NCBI GenBank assembly: GCA_029721515.1
Contig: CM056565.1
Location: 13,315,242-13,379,241, forward strand
DNA: 64,000 nucleotides
Direction of reading: 5' to 3'
Source of the DNA: Synanceia verrucosa
Taxonomy: Eukaryota; Chordata; Actinopteri; Perciformes; Synanceiidae
The notes beneath the pieces were generated by a model. It was not told where the DNA came from and did not search any database. It saw nothing but the letters and a program-made list of their open reading frames with translations. This document shows, piece by piece, positions 62,967-64,000 of the stretch. The translations under genes and the position numbers were made by a program. How positions within the stretch are numbered: the stretch's first letter is position 1; each line of letters opens with the position of its first letter.

Positions 62967-64000
62967 GTAAGTCAGACTGCAGTCTGCAGATGATGTTGGG
63001 TCAAACTGAGACCTTCATGGCAACAGCTTGTTCCGTTATATGTTTTGAGCGACATTACAAAAAATGATTAAGCATAATGAGTGTTTGTGTGTTTCCTGCT
63101 TGTCATTCTCCTCACATTATCCATAGAAAGTTGATACAGAAAGAAAGAGGTCAAAACTCCCATTATTACATCAGCAGATATGATGTCTGTGATTTACTCT
63201 CAATTCCATCAGCTTACAAACTGAAACCTGCTGTTGACTGATGTTTTAGAAACATCTGGTTTGGAGTTAACACCGTACAGCTGACCTCACAGACAGGAGC
63301 TTCAGAGACACGTCTGATTGATAAAAGTTCATCAGTTAGCCTTCTGACGAAAGTTCTTAATTATAAAGTATTTAGAGTGAATTCCTGTTTTGTAATGTAT
63401 AATTGTAACAGCAACTTGTTGGTTTTTGGGGACAGACAAAAGAGTGTGCTGTTGCACTGCCCTGTGATATTCTTTGGGGATTTTTAGATAAAACTTTTTA
63501 TGAGAAGTCTGTCTTTTTTTTCTCACATTGTGTTTTGACTTTTTCTTAAAACCTAAATTTGCTCCCTCTCGTTCCTTGTCTGTCCGGGCTTCTGTCCAGT
63601 CTGCATGTCCTCCTGCTGCTGTGTAAATAAGGTGAAAGTAAAAGGATGAGACAGCTCGGTTACACCCGGCAGTGTGCAAGGTCGCTTTTTTCTGTGTCAG
63701 CACTGCGGCAACAACAGAAACATAAAAATACACTCACTGCTCAACAGACACAATGAATCAGCAGATGACGGGAGGGAAAGAGCCAGAAAATGTTTTTGTT
63801 TATTCTGGAAATAGAAGTTACAGCAATATTAATTCAAGAACCACTTACTTTTTCTTAGCTTTTCCTCGAGCTTTCAACCACTTCACCTGGTCTGCATCAG
63901 TGGATGGCATTTTCTCAGTTGTCATGGAAACGTGACACTGTTGTGCTGTTCTTCTCGTCCACATTGCCTCATAAGTAGAGCTTGGAATTTCATCCTAGAT
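62967..64000 (+). other. stard13 intron running off the window; no exon seen
   Basis: The donor GTAAGT at 62967 opens an intron. No SAM-domain exon (EAKEACDWLR-like) is found before 64000. The 60-codon frame at 63753 has no splice or family support. Confidence 0.5.

Noticed and set aside
63753..63935. 60-codon frame near the window end as a stard13 exon or alternative start
   Set aside because: No acceptor or donor in phase with the neighbours and no SAM or DLC-family similarity.
1..64000. CRISPR arrays, operons, bacterial promoters, phage or plasmid genes
   Set aside because: The window is vertebrate nuclear DNA with spliced genes. The tandem repeats are simple microsatellites without spacer structure.

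Overview
The window is vertebrate nuclear DNA, almost certainly from a teleost fish, probably a percomorph. Genes are split into many short exons with GT-AG introns, most introns are 0.1-4 kb, (TG)n microsatellites are abundant, and fish-type transposon relics sit in introns. The six genes recognised form the neighbourhood known from human 13q13 (FRY, ZAR1L, PDS5B, KL, STARD13, RFC3).

Layout: (1) 248-6408 (+) holds the last 17 coding exons of fry, followed by a roughly 2.5 kb 3' UTR. (2) 9390-11072 (-) is the complete four-exon oocyte gene zar1l, tail-to-tail with fry. (3) 12.4-38.5 kb (+) is pds5b, with one non-coding first exon and 34 coding exons (1402 aa), head-to-head with zar1l. (4) 40600-47257 (+) is kl (klotho), 13 coding exons, 975 aa. 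(5) 48523-51014 (-) is rfc3, 9 exons, 356 aa, tail-to-tail with kl. (6) From about 54.35 kb to the window end (+) lies the 5' part of a gene I read as the long isoform of stard13: one 5' UTR exon and three coding exons, continuing beyond the window.

The genes do not form one pathway. They are a conserved syntenic block of cell-polarity/cytoskeleton (fry, stard13), oocyte (zar1l), cohesin (pds5b), clamp-loader (rfc3) and endocrine co-receptor (kl) genes. Compared with human, BRCA2, N4BP2L1 and N4BP2L2 are absent between zar1l and pds5b, and the rfc3-stard13 pair is inverted as a unit relative to kl.

The mobile DNA in pds5b introns is the richest non-genic content: a decayed Tc1/mariner-type element, a 370-bp MITE with perfect 21-bp ends and a 9-bp target duplication, and two copies of a hAT-like element, one of them split by a 5'-truncated LINE. 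A dispersed repeat of about 240 bp occurs once in pds5b and once in stard13. I found no wholly new gene system. The strongest points of interest are the loss of both catalytic glutamates in the KL1 domain of klotho, a klotho splice donor that is the first unit of a (GT)n microsatellite, two microexons in fry, the rearranged synteny and the nested transposons. Exon boundaries were read by eye from splice signals, reading-frame continuity and remembered protein-family sequence; no alignment was run.
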